A stretch of DNA of 10,244 nt from Cloacimonetes bacterium UBA5210 (GCA_002412625.1 DHVK01000040.1:1-10244), one strand, 5' to 3'. Shown: positions 1 through 6,307, counted from the stretch's first letter. Notes: a model not told the origin generated them from the letters alone. Translations and numbers: made by a program.

Positions 1-970
1 CGGCAACCTGCCCACCACCCCGTACTGCAAGCGTGAAGACGGGCGTGGCCCGGCTTGGTCCAACTCCCTGTTCGAGGACAACGCCGAGCATGGCCTTGGT
101 ATGCGACAGGCCGTTGACAAACTGGCCAGCCAAGCACTTGAGTTGTTGGCAGCCGCAGTCAAGGACGGCGTGGTCACCAAAAAACTTGCCGATGCGATCA
201 CCAGTGCTCCTCAGGCCACCCAGGGCGAGATCGAAGCGCAGCGTGGGCGGATCGCCGAACTGAAAGCAGTGTTGGAAGGCAAAGGCATTATTGCCAAACG
301 CCTCATCCATGTGGCCGACTACCTGGTGAAAAAGTCAGTATGGATCATCGGTGGCGACGGCTGGGCTTATGACATCGGTTACGGCGGATTGGACCACGTG
401 ATGGCCTCAAACCAGAACATCAAGATCTTCGTGCTGGATACCGAAGTGTATTCCAATACCGGCGGTCAGGCCTCAAAATCCACCCCGATGGGCTCCATCG
501 CCCGCTTCGCGGAATCCGGCAAAGCCACAAACAAGAAAGACCTCGGCATGATGATGATAAACTACGGCTATGTCTATGTGGCCTCAATCGCCATGGGCGC
601 AAACAAAAACCAGGCCCTGCAAGCCATCAAGGAAGCCGAGGAATATCCCGGCCCCGCGATCGTGATTGCCTACGCCCCTTGCATCAACCACGGCATCGAC
701 ATGAGCATGTCCCTGAAACACGAGAAAGCCGCGGTGGAAGCCGGTTACTGGCTGCTTTACCGCTACAACCCGCAGAACCGCCTGCAAGGCAAGAACCCGC
801 TCACTTTGGACAGCAAAGAGCCCACCATGAGCATTGCCGATTTCATCAAAACCGAACAGCGTTACAACCGCTTGAATACGATCTTCCCGGAACGCGCCGA
901 GCAGTTCAAGGAATGCAGCGAGCTCTTCTTCAAAGAACGCTACGAACAGTACAAAAAGCTTAGCGAATAA
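1..970 (+). CDS. nifJ: Pyruvate:ferredoxin (flavodoxin) oxidoreductase, C-terminal part (5' end outside window)
   Basis: The reading frame is already open at base 2 and ends at TAA 968-970, giving 322 visible residues, about the last quarter of a single-chain enzyme that is usually near 1,170-1,200 residues. Family knowledge: it oxidatively decarboxylates pyruvate with CoA to acetyl-CoA and CO2 and reduces ferredoxin, in the cytoplasm of anaerobes. Seen: the fragment opens with a GNLPTTPYC / GRGPAWSNSLFEDNAE block typical of the family. The thiamine-pyrophosphate domain follows, with GDGWAYDIGYGG (codons near 353-388) and NTGGQAS (455-475). The cysteine of APCINHG (near 680) matches the late cysteine that helps hold the proximal 4Fe-4S cluster in single-chain enzymes. 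The frame is intact. A downstream terminator separates it from the lipocalin gene. A 2-oxoacid oxidoreductase of other specificity is possible but less likely given the close match to NifJ-type sequences. Confidence 0.93.
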   Translation, partial: GNLPTTPYCKREDGRGPAWSNSLFEDNAEHGLGMRQAVDKLASQALELLAAAVKDGVVTKKLADAITSAPQATQGEIEAQRGRIAELKAVLEGKGIIAKRLIHVADYLVKKSVWIIGGDGWAYDIGYGGLDHVMASNQNIKIFVLDTEVYSNTGGQASKSTPMGSIARFAESGKATNKKDLGMMMINYGYVYVASIAMGANKNQALQAIKEAEEYPGPAIVIAYAPCINHGIDMSMSLKHEKAAVEAGYWLLYRYNPQNRLQGKNPLTLDSKEPTMSIADFIKTEQRYNRLNTIFPERAEQFKECSELFFKERYEQYKKLSE

Positions 971-996
971 ACACTCAATATAAACTTAATACACCC

Positions 997-1033
997 AAGG
1001 GGAAGCTGAAACACGCCTCCCCTTTTTGTTTTT
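997..1033 (+). terminator. Rho-independent terminator after the pyruvate:ferredoxin oxidoreductase gene
   Basis: A perfect 7-bp stem pairs AAGGGGA (997-1003) with TCCCCTT (1018-1024) across a 14-base loop. A T-rich tail with one G interruption (1023-1033) follows. It lies 26 bases past the stop codon and well before the lipocalin start, so it probably ends the upstream transcript. Confidence 0.8.
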
Positions 1034-1084
1034 GGGCATTTAGGCTTAGCTTGTCTTTATAAACATTAGCAAAGGAACAAGATC

Positions 1085-1597
1085 ATGGAAACAAAACTCG
1101 CACTTCTCTTCATCGTGCTACTAGGCGCCACCATGCTCTCCGCGGTGCAGACCGTGGACAAGGTGGATCTCAATCGCTACCTCGGCAGATGGTACCAATA
1201 TGCCTATTACCCAAACAGCTTCCAGCCCAAGGACGCCGCACTCTCCGCCGCGGACTACTCTCTGGACAGCAAAGGCAAGATCGTAGTGGTAAACACCAGT
1301 TACAAGGACAAAGCCGGTACTCAGGTGCTGAAACAGGTCTCCGGAAAAGCCACCGTGGTGGACAACACCTTCTCCAAGCTCCGCGTCAGTTTCTTCTGGC
1401 CTTTCTATGGCGATTACTGGATCGTGAAACTGGATAAAGACTACCAATACAGCGTAGTGAGCGACCGCAAGCAGAAATATCTGTGGGTTCTCTCCCGCAA
1501 TCCCAAGCTGGATCAGGCAAGCTATACCGAGATCCTCCGGTTTCTGGAAAAAGGCGGTTGGGATACGAGCCGGATTGAGGTAACAGGTATCGAATAA
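1085..1597 (+). CDS. Blc-type bacterial lipocalin, exported
   Basis: This 170-residue protein resembles Escherichia coli Blc along its length. Family knowledge: bacterial lipocalins are eight-stranded barrels in the envelope that bind lysophospholipids or other lipids and are tied to membrane stress or repair. Seen: a hydrophobic signal peptide (residues about 4-20, ending LSA). The first lipocalin motif is G34-x-W36 in YLGRWYQYAYYPNSF. A second conserved block is VSFFWPFYGDYWIV (101-114), and the closing block is YLWVLSRNP (132-140). There is no cysteine anywhere, so it cannot be a lipoprotein like E. coli Blc and is probably free in the periplasm. The start is supported by AAAGGA at 1071-1076, eight bases before ATG 1085. 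It appears to be a single-gene unit between a terminator upstream and a leuS promoter candidate downstream. The ligand cannot be read from the sequence. Confidence 0.88.
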   Translation: METKLALLFIVLLGATMLSAVQTVDKVDLNRYLGRWYQYAYYPNSFQPKDAALSAADYSLDSKGKIVVVNTSYKDKAGTQVLKQVSGKATVVDNTFSKLRVSFFWPFYGDYWIVKLDKDYQYSVVSDRKQKYLWVLSRNPKLDQASYTEILRFLEKGGWDTSRIEVTGIE

Positions 1598-1608
1598 GAT
1601 ATTTGCGC

Positions 1609-1638
1609 TTGACAAAAGCCCTTGCATCAAACTCTTTG
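1609..1638 (+). promoter_or_regulatory. Candidate promoter for leuS (FCB-type)
   Basis: TTGACA (1609-1614) is followed, 19 bases after its TTG, by ACTCTTTG (1631-1638). This resembles the Bacteroidetes TTG / TAnnTTTG promoter, except for AC in place of TA. No good sigma70 -10 box lies 16-18 bases after TTGACA. The stretch aligns closely with the region upstream of the tRNA gene (5178-5206). A 6-bp inverted repeat, CTTGCA (1621-1626) with TGCAAG (1637-1642), overlaps the proposed -7 element and could be an operator or chance. It lies 51 bases before the leuS start. Confidence 0.4.
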
Positions 1639-1678
1639 CAAGCTCTAGGAAAATAACGATGTAGCGGCTTGCCCGCGT

Positions 1679-1682
1679 GGAG
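1679..1682 (+). promoter_or_regulatory. Ribosome binding site that fixes the leuS start
   Basis: GGAG at 1679-1682 stands six bases before ATG 1689. An in-frame GTG at 1677 would add four residues (MEKT) but overlaps this site and has no purine-rich sequence in front of it (GCGGCTTGCCCGC). ATG 1689 is therefore preferred. Confidence 0.7.
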
Positions 1683-1688
1683 AAGACA

Positions 1689-4178
1689 ATGGATTACCCC
1701 TTTAGCATGATTGAACAAAAGTGGCAGCAAACCTGGCAGAAGCGCCGGATCGCAAACGCGCCGGACAATGCGGACAAAACCAAGTACTATGTGCTTTCAA
1801 TGTTCCCCTACCCCTCCGGAGTTCTCCACATCGGCCATGCCTCAAACTACGCCATCGGCGACGCCATTTCCCGTCTGAAGCTGATGGAAGGCTACAACGT
1901 GATGCAGCCCATGGGCTACGATTCCTTCGGCATGCCCGCGGAAAACTACGCCATCACCCACAATTCACACCCCCGCATCACCACCGAAGAGCACATCGCC
2001 AGCATGCGCAAGCAGTTCGACGGCATGGGCTTCTTCCTGGATTGGGAACGTGAAGTCAGCACCTGCCGCCCGGATTACTATCGCTGGGGTCAATATATCT
2101 TCAAAAAGATGTATGAACAGGGCCTGGTTTACCGCAAAAAGAGCTTCCAAAACTGGTGTGAACCCTGCAACACCGTATTGGCAAATGAACAGGTGGAAGA
2201 CGGTGCCTGCTGGCGCTGTGGCAGTGAAGTAATCCAAAAAGAACTGGAACAGTGGTATTTCCGCATCACCAAATACGCGGAAGAGCTGCTGGATTTCTCG
2301 GACGTTATAGAATGGCCCGAACGCGTGATGACCATGCAGAAACACTGGATCGGCAAGAGTGAAGGCGCTCGCATAGAATTCACTCTGGAGCATAGCGACA
2401 CCAAAATCCCGATCTTCACCACCCGTCCGGACACCATCTACGGTGTCACCTTTATGGCGCTGCCCCCGGAGCACCCTTTGGTGCAACAGTGGCTGGCAGA
2501 AGAGCCGGATAACCGCGAATTGCAGGATTTCTGCAAGAAAGTGATCAATGAAGACAAAGTGTTGCGCCAAAGTGCCGAAACCGAGAAGGAAGGCGTATTC
2601 AGCGGCCGCTACTGCGTCAATCCGCTCAATGGCGCGCAGGTGCAAATCTGGATCACCAACTATGTGCTGATGGACTATGGCACCGGCGCCGTGATGGCAG
2701 TTCCGGCTCACGATCAGCGCGATTTTGATTTCTCCAAAAAATACGATATCCCCATGAAGATCGTGATCCAAAACCCTGCCGGCAATCTGGACATCAGCAC
2801 CATGAGCGAAGCTTACATCGAGCCGGGGATCATGGCCGCTTCCGCGCATTTCGACGGCATGCCCAGTGATGCAGCCAAAAGCGCCATCACGGAGTGGATT
2901 GCCAAAAACGGCTGGGGCGAAAAGACCGTTACCTACCGCCTGCGCGATTGGGGAATCTCCCGTCAGCGCTATTGGGGCAACCCCATCCCCATCATCCACT
3001 GTCCCAAATGCGGAATCGTGCTGGTGCCGGATGAAGATCTGCCGGTGCTCTTGCCGGATAACGTGCAAGTGGGTAAAACCACTTCCAATCCGCTGCTCAG
3101 TGTGCCCGAATGGCTGAACGTGACCTGCCCGCAATGTGGTGCGGACGCCACCCGCGAGACCGATACCATGGATACTTTCGTGGATTCCTCCTGGTACTAC
3201 GCCCGCTATGCCGATGCCCACAACACCGCGCTGCCCTTTGACCAGGATAAATCCGACTATTGGCTGCCCGTGGATCAATACATCGGCGGCATCGAACACG
3301 CCTGTATGCACCTGCTCTACGCCCGCTTCATCTATAAGTTTATGCGCGATCTGGGCTGGGTGAAGGGCAACGAACCCTTCCTGCGCTTGCTCACCCAAGG
3401 GATGGTGCTGAAAGACGGCGCCAAGATGAGCAAATCCAAGGGCAACACCGTGGACCCGCAATACATCGTGGACCGCTTCGGTTCGGATACACTGCGCGTT
3501 TACCTGCTCTTCGCTTCCCCGCCGGAAAAGGATGTGGAATGGAACGACGAAGCGCTGATGGGCTCTTTCAGGTTCCTGAACCGCATCTACCGCCTCATCG
3601 ACGGCAATCTGGACGCGATCAAAAAGGGCATGCAGTTTGAAGCGGATGTCGCCAAACTCTCCCCGGAGATGAAGCAATTGCTGTTCAGCTCGCACTATTG
3701 CACCAAGAAATGGCGGGAAGACAGCCTGCAGAGAATGCAATACAACACCGCCATCGCCGCCATCATGGAACACCTGAACCACTGCATCGCGATCAAGGAT
3801 GCCGCAAACCTGGATGATGACGCTCTGGCAGTATATGCCGAGGCCTGCGGCATCATCCCGCAGCTTCTCTATCCCTTTGCTCCGCATATCGCTGAAGAGC
3901 TATGGCAGATGATAGGTTGCGAGAGCCTCTTGCACGAAAGCGGCTTGCCTGGCTATGAAGAGAAATATCTGCTTCAGGATACCATCACTTTGGTCGTCCA
4001 GGTGAACGGCAAGATCCGCGGCAAGCTGGAAGTGGCACCGGATACCGCGCACGACCTGTTGCAAGAAGAGGCCATGAAGATCGAGAACGTGCAACGCGCC
4101 CTGGATGGCTTTGAGGTGGTGAAGGTGATAGTTGTACCCGGAAAGATGATCAGCATCGCAGCCAAGCCCAAGAAGTAG
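1689..4178 (+). CDS. leuS: Leucyl-tRNA synthetase (bacterial type)
   Basis: The 829-residue protein has the usual bacterial LeuRS length and domain order. It attaches leucine to tRNA-Leu in the cytoplasm and hydrolyses mischarged tRNA. Seen, numbered from ATG 1689: class I signature HIGH at 47-50; a zinc-binding cysteine set C157, C160, C174, C177; the CP1 editing domain with TTRPDT at 244-249, T254, and GTGAVMAVPAHDQRD at 331-345, whose last Asp corresponds to the E. coli residue that reads the amino group of the mischarged aminoacyl group; two further CxxC pairs (438/441 and 480/483); DTMDTFVDSSWYY (492-504); KMSKS at 579-583; then the anticodon-binding and C-terminal domains. No key residue is missing and the frame is unbroken. 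It seems monocistronic, with a promoter candidate upstream and a strong terminator downstream. The 91-base leader is too short for a classical T-box, and none is recognisable. Confidence 0.98.
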   Translation: MDYPFSMIEQKWQQTWQKRRIANAPDNADKTKYYVLSMFPYPSGVLHIGHASNYAIGDAISRLKLMEGYNVMQPMGYDSFGMPAENYAITHNSHPRITTEEHIASMRKQFDGMGFFLDWEREVSTCRPDYYRWGQYIFKKMYEQGLVYRKKSFQNWCEPCNTVLANEQVEDGACWRCGSEVIQKELEQWYFRITKYAEELLDFSDVIEWPERVMTMQKHWIGKSEGARIEFTLEHSDTKIPIFTTRPDTIYGVTFMALPPEHPLVQQWLAEEPDNRELQDFCKKVINEDKVLRQSAETEKEGVFSGRYCVNPLNGAQVQIWITNYVLMDYGTGAVMAVPAHDQRDFDFSKKYDIPMKIVIQNPAGNLDISTMSEAYIEPGIMAASAHFDGMPSDAAKSAITEWIAKNGWGEKTVTYRLRDWGISRQRYWGNPIPIIHCPKCGIVLVPDEDLPVLLPDNVQVGKTTSNPLLSVPEWLNVTCPQCGADATRETDTMDTFVDSSWYYARYADAHNTALPFDQDKSDYWLPVDQYIGGIEHACMHLLYARFIYKFMRDLGWVKGNEPFLRLLTQGMVLKDGAKMSKSKGNTVDPQYIVDRFGSDTLRVYLLFASPPEKDVEWNDEALMGSFRFLNRIYRLIDGNLDAIKKGMQFEADVAKLSPEMKQLLFSSHYCTKKWREDSLQRMQYNTAIAAIMEHLNHCIAIKDAANLDDDALAVYAEACGIIPQLLYPFAPHIAEELWQMIGCESLLHESGLPGYEEKYLLQDTITLVVQVNGKIRGKLEVAPDTAHDLLQEEAMKIENVQRALDGFEVVKVIVVPGKMISIAAKPKK

Positions 4179-4244
4179 GGAACCCTTTTAGCAGAGCCCC
4201 CTGAATCGGTTTTTGAGCAGGATAGATAGCTGCCTGCAAACATT

Positions 4245-4270
4245 AACGCCTCTTGCGAGGCGTTTTTTTT
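4245..4270 (+). terminator. Rho-independent terminator after leuS
   Basis: A perfect 8-bp stem pairs AACGCCTC (4245-4252) with GAGGCGTT (4257-4264), with a TTGC tetraloop. The T-run covers 4263-4270. It begins 66 bases after the leuS stop. Confidence 0.93.
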
Positions 4271-4308
4271 GCCGCATAATGGTCGCAGTGGAGTTTACAT
4301 GAAAGCTC

Positions 4309-4387
4309 ATAGGATTCGACACGTCCTCGTGTCGATTATGGAACACCGTATCGCAGATAAGTGCAGACGAGACGTCTGCAATCCTAT
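4309..4387. repeat. Inverted pair of small hairpin repeats, BIME-like
   Basis: Two short palindromic units face each other. Unit 1 (4309-4341) reads ATAGGATT, then the perfect 8-bp stem TCGACACG / CGTGTCGA (4316-4323 and 4328-4335) around TCCT. Unit 2 (4356-4387), on the opposite strand, also begins ATAGGATT (seen as AATCCTAT at 4380-4387). It has the perfect 8-bp stem TGCAGACG / CGTCTGCA (4362-4369 and 4373-4380) around AGA. Read in the same direction, both share the outer ATAGGATT and a core of ACGTC(C)TCGT, while the stem bases differ in a paired, compensatory way. The layout resembles a bacterial interspersed mosaic element built of two REP sequences, though the bases are not those of enterobacterial REPs. 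Confidence 0.65.
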
Positions 4388-4434
4388 CCCCTCGGCTTTC
4401 ATCCACGGTGGCGAGAGCTGGCTTTCTGTTGAGA

Positions 4435-4448
4435 TCAAAGCGCTTTGA
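4435..4448. repeat. 14-bp perfect palindrome
   Basis: TCAAAGCGCTTTGA is a perfect dyad centred between 4441 and 4442. AGCGCTTTGGA recurs at 4479-4489. It could be a protein-binding site or another piece of the repeat cluster. No gene start lies close enough to suggest an operator. Confidence 0.4.
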
Positions 4449-4511
4449 CAATCTATGCACTTATTTACCATCTGGACAGCGCTTTGGACTTCACACAGCA
4501 CAGATGGGATA

Positions 4512-4564
4512 TATCTGACAGAAAAACGCTTCGGGAACACGTCTCTCTGAGCCGTTTTTCTGTC
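4512..4564. repeat. Hairpin copy of a repeated motif
   Basis: A perfect 12-bp inverted repeat pairs GACAGAAAAACG (4517-4528) with CGTTTTTCTGTC (4553-4564) across 24 bases. The left arm belongs to a 25-bp stretch (4512-4536) that recurs exactly at 4784-4808 and nearly so at 4730-4754. The right arm is an inverted fragment of the same motif. No poly-T follows the stem, so it is not a standard terminator. Confidence 0.6.
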
Positions 4565-4627
4565 GATTACCCGCAATCAGCATTTTGCTGAAAAGCTCAA
4601 GATAACGGAGAATTCGATTTGGTGATT

Positions 4628-4709
4628 TTTTGCTGTGAGATATGTGGGTTATTCAAGCTTGGTGGTGGTGTTTTGCTGTGAGATATGTGCTATATTCATT
4701 TTGGTGTGT
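4628..4709. repeat. Direct repeat, 43-bp period, decaying
   Basis: The 19-base sequence TTTTGCTGTGAGATATGTG occurs exactly at 4628-4646 and again at 4671-4689, a period of 43. Similarity continues loosely past each copy (ATTCA, then TTGGTG, then a T-rich end), so this looks like a two-copy tandem duplication whose second half has drifted. Confidence 0.6.
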
Positions 4710-4721
4710 TTTTTGGTAAAA

Positions 4722-4820
4722 CTGGGTGCTCACTGACAGAAAAACGCTTCGGGAGAAACGAGTTCCTATACAAAGCTGGGTGCTATCTGACAGAAAAACG
4801 CTTCGGGAGAAACGTGTTCC
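4722..4820. repeat. Two tandem copies of a 45-bp motif, 54-bp period
   Basis: Positions 4722-4766 and 4776-4820 match at 42 of 45 bases, differing only at two adjacent sites and one later site. Each copy runs CTGGGTGCT, GACAGAAAAACG, CTTCGGGAGAAACG, GTTCC. Nine bases separate the copies. Because 54 is a multiple of three, short frames on both strands show an 18-residue peptide repeat, but none has a convincing ribosome site. The core also forms the hairpin copy at 4512-4564. Confidence 0.75.
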
Positions 4821-4858
4821 GGGGATTGGCGAGCCAGCCGGCACCCGCCTCTTCTCAG

Positions 4859-4956
4859 AGCTTTACCAAGCTGATATAAAGCCCTTATCAAGCTATGCCC
4901 ACACGATGATAACAGCTTAACAACAGCTTGAAACCAGGCTGATAAACTGAGCAAGC
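4859..4956. repeat. Degenerate repeat with AGC about every 11 bases
   Basis: AGC (mostly AGCT) begins at 4859, 4869, 4880, 4891, 4914 and 4925. The steps are 10, 11, 11, 23 and 11 bases, with looser members GGCT at 4937 and AGC at 4950. Between them the text is AT-rich (TTACCA, GATATAA, TTATCA, TTAACAA). It looks like a worn short tandem repeat, with elements falling roughly once per helical turn. Confidence 0.4.
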
Positions 4957-5177
4957 AATAGTCTATCATGTTGCTTCGGCAGGGCAGAATCTTAGTCAGG
5001 CGACTCAGTGCTTCCATTATCGCGGCACCGTTGCGGTGAATTGATGAAAAGGGGCACACAGTCCGGTGATAGCTTCCGGCATTATATCTGAGCGCAATTC
5101 GATCTAAGCGTCTTTGTTTCGTCGGTGATGGCTCCGAAAAATTCTGGTATTGGGGAAATGAGAAGTGAAAATAGCAG

Positions 5178-5206
5178 TTGACAAAAAAGCCTCATTGAAT
5201 TCCTTG
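5178..5206 (+). promoter_or_regulatory. Candidate promoter for the tRNA gene (FCB-type)
   Basis: TTGACA (5178-5183) is followed, 18 bases after its TTG, by ATTCCTTG (5199-5206), a partial match to the Bacteroidetes -7 element TAnnTTTG. The next match to a sigma70 -10 box (CATAGT, 5213-5218) is too far away. The whole stretch lines up with the leuS upstream region, starting from TTGACAAAA and including GCC and the later TTG. The element ends 17 bases before the mature tRNA. Confidence 0.45.
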
Positions 5207-5223
5207 GAAAGCCATAGTGATAG

Positions 5224-5299
5224 GGGCCTATAGCTCAGCTGGTAGAGCTTCCGGCTCATAACCGGATGGTTGGGGGTTCGACTCCCTCTGGGCCCACCA
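5224..5299 (+). tRNA. tRNA with CAU anticodon: elongator Met or lysidine-type Ile2
   Basis: A complete 76-base cloverleaf with encoded CCA. The acceptor stem is GGGCCTA / TGGGCCC with one T-G wobble. The D stem is GCTC / GAGC with an AGCTGGTA loop. The anticodon stem is TCCGG / CCGGA, the loop CTCATAA, and the anticodon CAT lies at 5257-5259. The T arm has a TTCGACT loop. Discriminator A is followed by CCA 5297-5299. It is not the initiator: base 1 pairs with base 72, and the GGG/CCC run in the anticodon stem is absent. C4-G69 and C5-G68 are present; in E. coli these pairs help the lysidine synthetase TilS tell tRNA-Ile2 from tRNA-Met, so an Ile (AUA-reading) identity is a real option. A run of nine T follows at 5301-5309. 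Confidence 0.96.
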
Positions 5300-5307
5300 C
5301 TTTTTTT

Positions 5308-5340
5308 TTGCTTTACTTCTTTGGCACAATCGTTATCTTG
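5308..5340 (+). promoter_or_regulatory. Weak promoter candidate for the PorV-like gene
   Basis: TTG (5308-5310) is followed after 22 bases by TTATCTTG (5333-5340), near the TAnnTTTG element. It lies between the tRNA and the ATG at 5360. Read-through from the tRNA promoter is the alternative, since no hairpin terminator follows the tRNA apart from its own T-run. Confidence 0.25.
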
Positions 5341-5359
5341 TCCCAATAAAGGAATCGCT

Positions 5360-6307
5360 ATGAGATACATCCATTTATTGCTAGTGCTGCTGACGCTAAT
5401 CGGGCCGTTGGGAGCTACCAAATACGCTGGAGAGATCTTCAGCTTCAGCCCGGGTGTGATGAACCAGGCTATGGGTAATACCGGGCTTACATACGCGGAG
5501 TCACACGCTGCCGGATGGTGGAATCCTGCCCTTCTGGCCTATAGCAATCACCGCGGTCTGGAATTGATGCGCAGTGACCACTTTGAGGGACTGCTCACCC
5601 AAAACCAGATCTCCCTGCGCCCCGGAAGTGAAACCTCCATCAGCATCAACCACCTGGCGATCGACAAAGTGAAACTCACCAAACTGGAAGATGAAGATGG
5701 CGAACTGAGCAACGAAAACCGCCCCTATGTGTGGAAAACAGTTACCAATCAGGACATCATCATCTATACCGGATATGGTCGAACCCTGAAGCCAAAACTG
5801 CATCTGGGCATATCCCCAAAACTGGCATATCGCAGCTTGGCAGAGCACAATGGCTATGGCATCGGCGCGGATCTGGGAGCATTATGGAACCCGGCGGGAA
5901 ACCTTCTTTTAGCTGTCAATCTCAGAGATTTCTTCGGTACCCAGATCCTGTGGGAATCCGGTGAACACGAAATCGCCATGCCCAACCTGGATCTGGAACT
6001 TGGCTATGGCCTGCAGATCCCCAAATACAACATCCCAATGCATCTGGCAGTGCGGACGCAGGCTTTCATCGAAGAACGCGGCGAGGCTTCCAGCTTCAGC
6101 AGTTCGTCCCTGAGCGCGGATCTTCATGCCGGGATGATGGTGCAGCCGATCCCCGCGCTGAAGATTCTTGCCGGTTATGACGTGGATAGTTTTACCGCTG
6201 GCTTGGGGCTAAACATCCGCTCCGTCGGGGTCAATTATGCTTTCAAGACCAATGCTCCGGACGGCTTGGGCTACACCCAAAAGATAGCTTTAACATATTC
6301 ATGGTAA
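5360..6307 (+). CDS. PorV/PorQ-like outer-membrane beta-barrel protein
   Basis: Starting at ATG 5360 (AAAGGA at 5348-5353, six bases upstream) the protein has 315 residues. The frame is open further upstream, but that part would run through the tRNA. Seen: a signal peptide (residues 1 to about 19, MRYIHLLLVLLTLIGPLGA). Next comes the family-like N-terminal block KYAGEIFSF, MGNTGLTYAE and WWNPALLAY, where PorV/PorQ and related barrels carry a small-residue stretch and a W-N-P-A motif. Alternating polar and hydrophobic strands with many Y, G and L follow. The chain ends in an aromatic residue (YSW), as outer-membrane barrels often do. Family knowledge: PorV and PorQ act in or near type IX secretion, but many FCB relatives have unknown roles, so no specific job is claimed. 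The stop codon overlaps the dxr start by 7 bases, so the two are very likely co-transcribed. Confidence 0.75.
   Translation: MRYIHLLLVLLTLIGPLGATKYAGEIFSFSPGVMNQAMGNTGLTYAESHAAGWWNPALLAYSNHRGLELMRSDHFEGLLTQNQISLRPGSETSISINHLAIDKVKLTKLEDEDGELSNENRPYVWKTVTNQDIIIYTGYGRTLKPKLHLGISPKLAYRSLAEHNGYGIGADLGALWNPAGNLLLAVNLRDFFGTQILWESGEHEIAMPNLDLELGYGLQIPKYNIPMHLAVRTQAFIEERGEASSFSSSSLSADLHAGMMVQPIPALKILAGYDVDSFTAGLGLNIRSVGVNYAFKTNAPDGLGYTQKIALTYSW

Larger units (their letters stand above)
4271..5223. other. Gene-free, repeat-rich interval between leuS and the tRNA
   Basis: This stretch of about 950 bases looks more AT-rich than its neighbours. I find no open frame with a believable start, ribosome site and protein-like composition. 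The short frames present either consist of the repeats or use GTG starts without a ribosome site. Its first two thirds (4309-4956) hold the repeats listed separately. The rest (4957-5170) shows nothing firm: one small hairpin CACCG/CGGTG with a TTG loop (5026-5038), and no recognised RNA family. The far end carries the tRNA promoter candidate. Confidence 0.7.

Noticed and set aside
1598..1688. T-box leader for leuS
   Set aside because: The leader is at most 91 bases, with no T-box consensus and no antiterminator/terminator pair.
1965..3887. 640-residue open frame on the minus strand opposite leuS
   Set aside because: It is the mirror of a strongly codon-biased leuS frame, has no protein family pattern I recognise and covers the conserved LeuRS motifs on the other strand.
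4512..4564. Rho-independent terminator
   Set aside because: The T-run lies inside the stem rather than after it, the loop is 24 bases, and the preceding leuS transcript already ends at 4245-4270.
4512..4820. CRISPR array
   Set aside because: There are only three copies with unequal spacing (about 270 and 54 bases), one of them in a hairpin with an inverted partner, and there are no cas genes nearby.
4653..4920. Several 60-64 residue frames on both strands with an internal 18-residue repeat
   Set aside because: The peptide repeat is a by-product of the 54-bp DNA repeat; none has a clear ribosome site. Kept only as an open question in the findings.
4300..4960. Insertion sequence or remnant transposase
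   Set aside because: No transposase fragment is seen in any frame, and there are no long terminal inverted repeats or target duplications bounding the interval.
4766..5059. 97-residue minus-strand frame beginning with GTG
   Set aside because: It has a GTG start without a ribosome site, its C-terminal end runs into the repeats, and no family resemblance is seen.
5270..5359. Upstream extension of the PorV-like frame by 30 codons
   Set aside because: It would start inside the tRNA gene and lacks a ribosome site; ATG 5360 has AAAGGA and a signal peptide directly after it.
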